In this document: positions 62,091 to 64,000 of the stretch, one piece after another
Layout: each line of letters starts with the position of its first letter
Position numbering within the stretch: position 1 is the first letter of the stretch
Source of the DNA: Palsa-295 sp963785585
GTDB lineage: Bacteria; Acidobacteriota; Terriglobia; Acidiferrales; UBA7541
Length of the DNA stretch: 64,000 nt
NCBI GenBank assembly: GCA_963785585.1
Contig: CAWAVW010000004.1
Coordinates: forward strand, 2,480,001 to 2,544,000
Reading direction: 5' to 3'
Notes under the pieces: model-generated
What the model was told of the DNA's origin: nothing
Database searches by the model: none
The model's input: only the letters and a program-made list of their open reading frames with translations
Translations under genes and position numbers: made by a program

Positions 62091-64000
62091 CTACTGCACG
62101 ATGAGCGTCAGATAATTGGGCAGTGTTTGCGTTTGACCGTTGAATGTCGTCGTCAGCGTCAAGGTGTAGGTTCCCGGAGGCGTTGCGCCATTCGGGCCCT
62201 TCGCCAAGCCGCCGCCGCATGCCGCCGAACCGAGCGCGACGAGCAACAAGGTGGCAAAGGTTAGCGCCACGCGGCGATTTTTCCGGCTGGTCCAGGCCGC
62301 AAATCCGAGGAGCAACGAGAACAGCAGAGCCACCAGGCCCGTTCCGAATCCTGGGTTACCGCCGCGGCCCAATGGAATTCCGGTGCCCGTCGTGGTGGCG
62401 CCCTGACAGTAGGTTTGAATTCCAAATGCGACTTCGGTTTTTCCGCCGTTCAAAGTCACGGTGGCAGGAACCACAGAGCACGTGAGCAAGGGAGATGATG
62501 GAGTGCAGCCGAGCGTGACCGTTCCCGTGACGCCTGGAGCGCCGGTGATAATCAATCCGTAGTAAGCGGTGCCGCCGGGCACGGAGGTGGCCGTGGTGGA
62601 ACCGCCGGACGGAACGGAAATCACTACGGTCGCCGTGGAACCTACGCCCGTGAGCGCAACTATTTGCGGGCTGCCGGTGGCGTTGTCTGCGATCGCGAGC
62701 GTGGCCGATCGAGTGCCGGCGACCGTGGGTGTGAAAGTGACGGCCACGGTGCAATTCGCGCCTGCCGCCAAGGTTCCGCTGGGATTGCAGGTGCCGATGC
62801 CGAGCTGGTAGTCGCCGCTATTTTCGCCCGAGATCGTGAAGCTGGTGAAGGTCACGGTGCTTGTACCGGTGTTCGTGACCGTAACCGATTGCGGCGCACT
62901 GGTGGTGTTGAGTGTTTGCGATGCAAACGTCAGGCTCGCGGGAGCCACGGTTACGGTCGGAGTGGTGGAAGCTCCTGTGCCGGACAGCGAAACGGATTGC
63001 GGACTACCGGTTGCGTTGTCCGCAATGCTGATTGCCGCGGCGCGCGCGCCGGATGCGGTCGGCTTGAAGGTGACGCTGATCGTGCAATTGGCATTCGCCG
63101 CAAGCGAGGCAGGACATTGGTTGGTTTGCGCGAAGTCTCCGGCGTTCGCTCCGGTAACAGAGATACCCGTAATCGTAAGCGCCGCATTACCGGAATTCGT
63201 CAGCGTTACGGTCTGCGCCGGACTGGTGGTGTTTAGAGCTTGCGAAGCAAACGTGAGCGAAGTCGGCGCGAGCGTTACGGCCGGTGCATTCGCTGCAGCG
63301 CCCGTTCCTGCCAGCGGAACGGTTTGCGGGCTGCCGGTTGCGTTGTCCGCGACCGAAATGGAAGCGGAACGCGCACCCGTGGCCGTGGGCTTAAACGTTA
63401 CGTTGATCGCGCAGTTCGCATTCGCCGCAAGAGACGCCGGACAGGTATTTGTCTGCGCGAAGTCGCCGGCGTTCGTTCCGGTGACGGTGACACCGGTAAT
63501 CGTCAACGCCGCGGTTCCCGTGTTGGTTAAGGTGATGGTCTGAGCGGCGCTGGTGGTGTTCAGAGCTTGCGACGCAAACGTCAAGCTGGTGGGCGCAAAT
63601 GTGACGGTTGGCGTATTTGCCGCCGCACCGGTACCGGCGAGAGAAACCAATTGAGGGCTGCCCGCGGCGTTATCGGCAATGCTGACGCTCGCGGTCCGCG
63701 CGCCCGTTGCCGTCGGCGTAAATGTGACGTTGATCGCGCAGTTGGCATTCGCGGCCAGCGACGCGGGGCAGGCGTTGGTCTGAGCGAAATCTCCGGCGTT
63801 TGTACCGGTGACCGTGATTCCGGAAATGGCCAACGCGGCGTTGCCGGTGTTGGTGAGCGTAATGGTCTGTGCCGGACTGGTGGTGTTCAGCGTTTGCGAT
63901 CCAAACGTCAAGCTCGTGGGAGACAGCCCCGCCACCGGAGCCGACGTGCCGGTTGAGGTGTAGAGTTCGGCGCTCGCGAGGATGGTGTAGTTTGTGTTTG
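62091..64000 (-). CDS. Choice-of-anchor D repeat protein with the conserved C-terminal anchor module (5' end outside window)
   Basis: The frame is open to the window edge, adding at least 21 residues (YTILASAELYTSTGTSAPVA, Kelch-like) to the part that begins near 63935. It contains four to five choice-of-anchor D modules of about 109 residues, each opening with SLTFASQALNTTS and containing NAGDFAQTN.CPASLAANANC. The C-terminal module equals that at 18111: AYYGLIITGAPG, VAFGIQTYCQGATTTGTGIP, two hydrophobic stretches around the basic loop SRKNRRVA, GSAAC lipobox-like motif, then GPNGATPPGTYTLTLTT. It is a large surface protein; function unknown. Confidence 0.9.
   Translation of the reverse strand, partial: NTNYTILASAELYTSTGTSAPVAGLSPTSLTFGSQTLNTTSPAQTITLTNTGNAALAISGITVTGTNAGDFAQTNACPASLAANANCAINVTFTPTATGARTASVSIADNAAGSPQLVSLAGTGAAANTPTVTFAPTSLTFASQALNTTSAAQTITLTNTGTAALTITGVTVTGTNAGDFAQTNTCPASLAANANCAINVTFKPTATGARSASISVADNATGSPQTVPLAGTGAAANAPAVTLAPTSLTFASQALNTTSPAQTVTLTNSGNAALTITGISVTGANAGDFAQTNQCPASLAANANCTISVTFKPTASGARAAAISIADNATGSPQSVSLSGTGASTTPTVTVAPASLTFASQTLNTTSAPQSVTVTNTGTSTVTFTSFTISGENSGDYQLGIGTCNPSGTLAAGANCTVAVTFTPTVAGTRSATLAIADNATGSPQIVALTGVGSTATVVISVPSGGSTTATSVPGGTAYYGLIITGAPGVTGTVTLGCTPSSPLLTCSVVPATVTLNGGKTEVAFGIQTYCQGATTTGTGIPLGRGGNPGFGTGLVALLFSLLLGFAAWTSRKNRRVALTFATLLLVALGSAACGGGLAKGPNGATPPGTYTLTLTTTFNGQTQTLPNYLTLIVQ
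62941..63930. repeat. Three tandem 327-bp coding repeats
   Basis: Three near-identical units with a period of 327 bases (109 residues) lie inside the choice-of-anchor gene. A fourth, more diverged unit precedes them at about 62620-62940. The high identity suggests recent duplication or gene conversion. Confidence 0.75.

Noticed and set aside
62091..63935. CRISPR-like repeats
   Set aside because: Long, in-frame, directly abutting 327-base units without spacers; they are protein modules.

Overview
The window looks like a soil or peat Acidobacteriota chromosome (class Terriglobia or close kin). This rests on gene content: exported S9, S10 and M61 peptidases, choice-of-anchor repeat proteins, an Acidobacteria-type VWFA protein, a DUF2934 protein, polyphosphate glucokinase and ImuA/ImuB/DnaE2. 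G+C is about 60% by eye. The first ~1.2 kb is clearly AT-richer and looks like the edge of a transferred island. No rRNA, intact tRNA, CRISPR array or insertion sequence was seen. High G+C gives many long antisense open frames, which were left out. Layout: 1-1244 is a leftward array of four related single-helix-turn-helix microproteins leading into a fifth gene cut by the window edge, preceded by two abutting palindromes; this is the least explained part. 1526-5374 (leftward) holds a P450, a HAD phosphatase, a ComEA-like protein, an exported Lys/Ala/Ser-rich protein and a small helical protein. 5685-18037 holds a glucokinase, a patatin/beta-barrel protein, an OmpA-like protein, a TIMP-like protein, S10 and S9 peptidases and a GH13 enzyme. 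18111-27852 holds a large choice-of-anchor protein, an APC permease, P5C dehydrogenase, an XRE regulator, a VWFA protein, a His-rich exported protein and an amidohydrolase. 27939-34097 (leftward) holds a methyltransferase and an aminotransferase joined in one frame by an apparent 1-base frameshift, a VapBC module and two tandem FAD oxidoreductases. 34490-40933 (rightward) holds a GcvT-like protein, two exported peptidases and two small exported or membrane proteins. 40970-44919 (leftward) holds MurJ, an ene-reductase, a conserved microprotein and a beta-barrel. 45245-52018 is a formate operon: OFA-type transporter, its 46-residue partner, a selenocysteine formate dehydrogenase, a four-cluster Fe-S subunit and an NrfD-type membrane subunit. 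52143-55765 holds a YeiH-type transporter, a secreted glycosidase and a DUF2934 protein. 55919-61705 is the leftward imuA-imuB-dnaE2 mutasome cassette. A second choice-of-anchor repeat protein runs off the right edge. How they work together: formate can be imported by the OFA transporter, oxidised by the Sec enzyme, and its electrons passed through the Fe-S subunit to NrfD and the quinone pool. ImuA, ImuB and DnaE2 form a damage-induced mutagenic synthesis unit. Secreted peptidases and glycosidases fit a polymer-degrading life. Two copies of a REP-like double hairpin (6513 and 34292) show paired base changes in the first stem.
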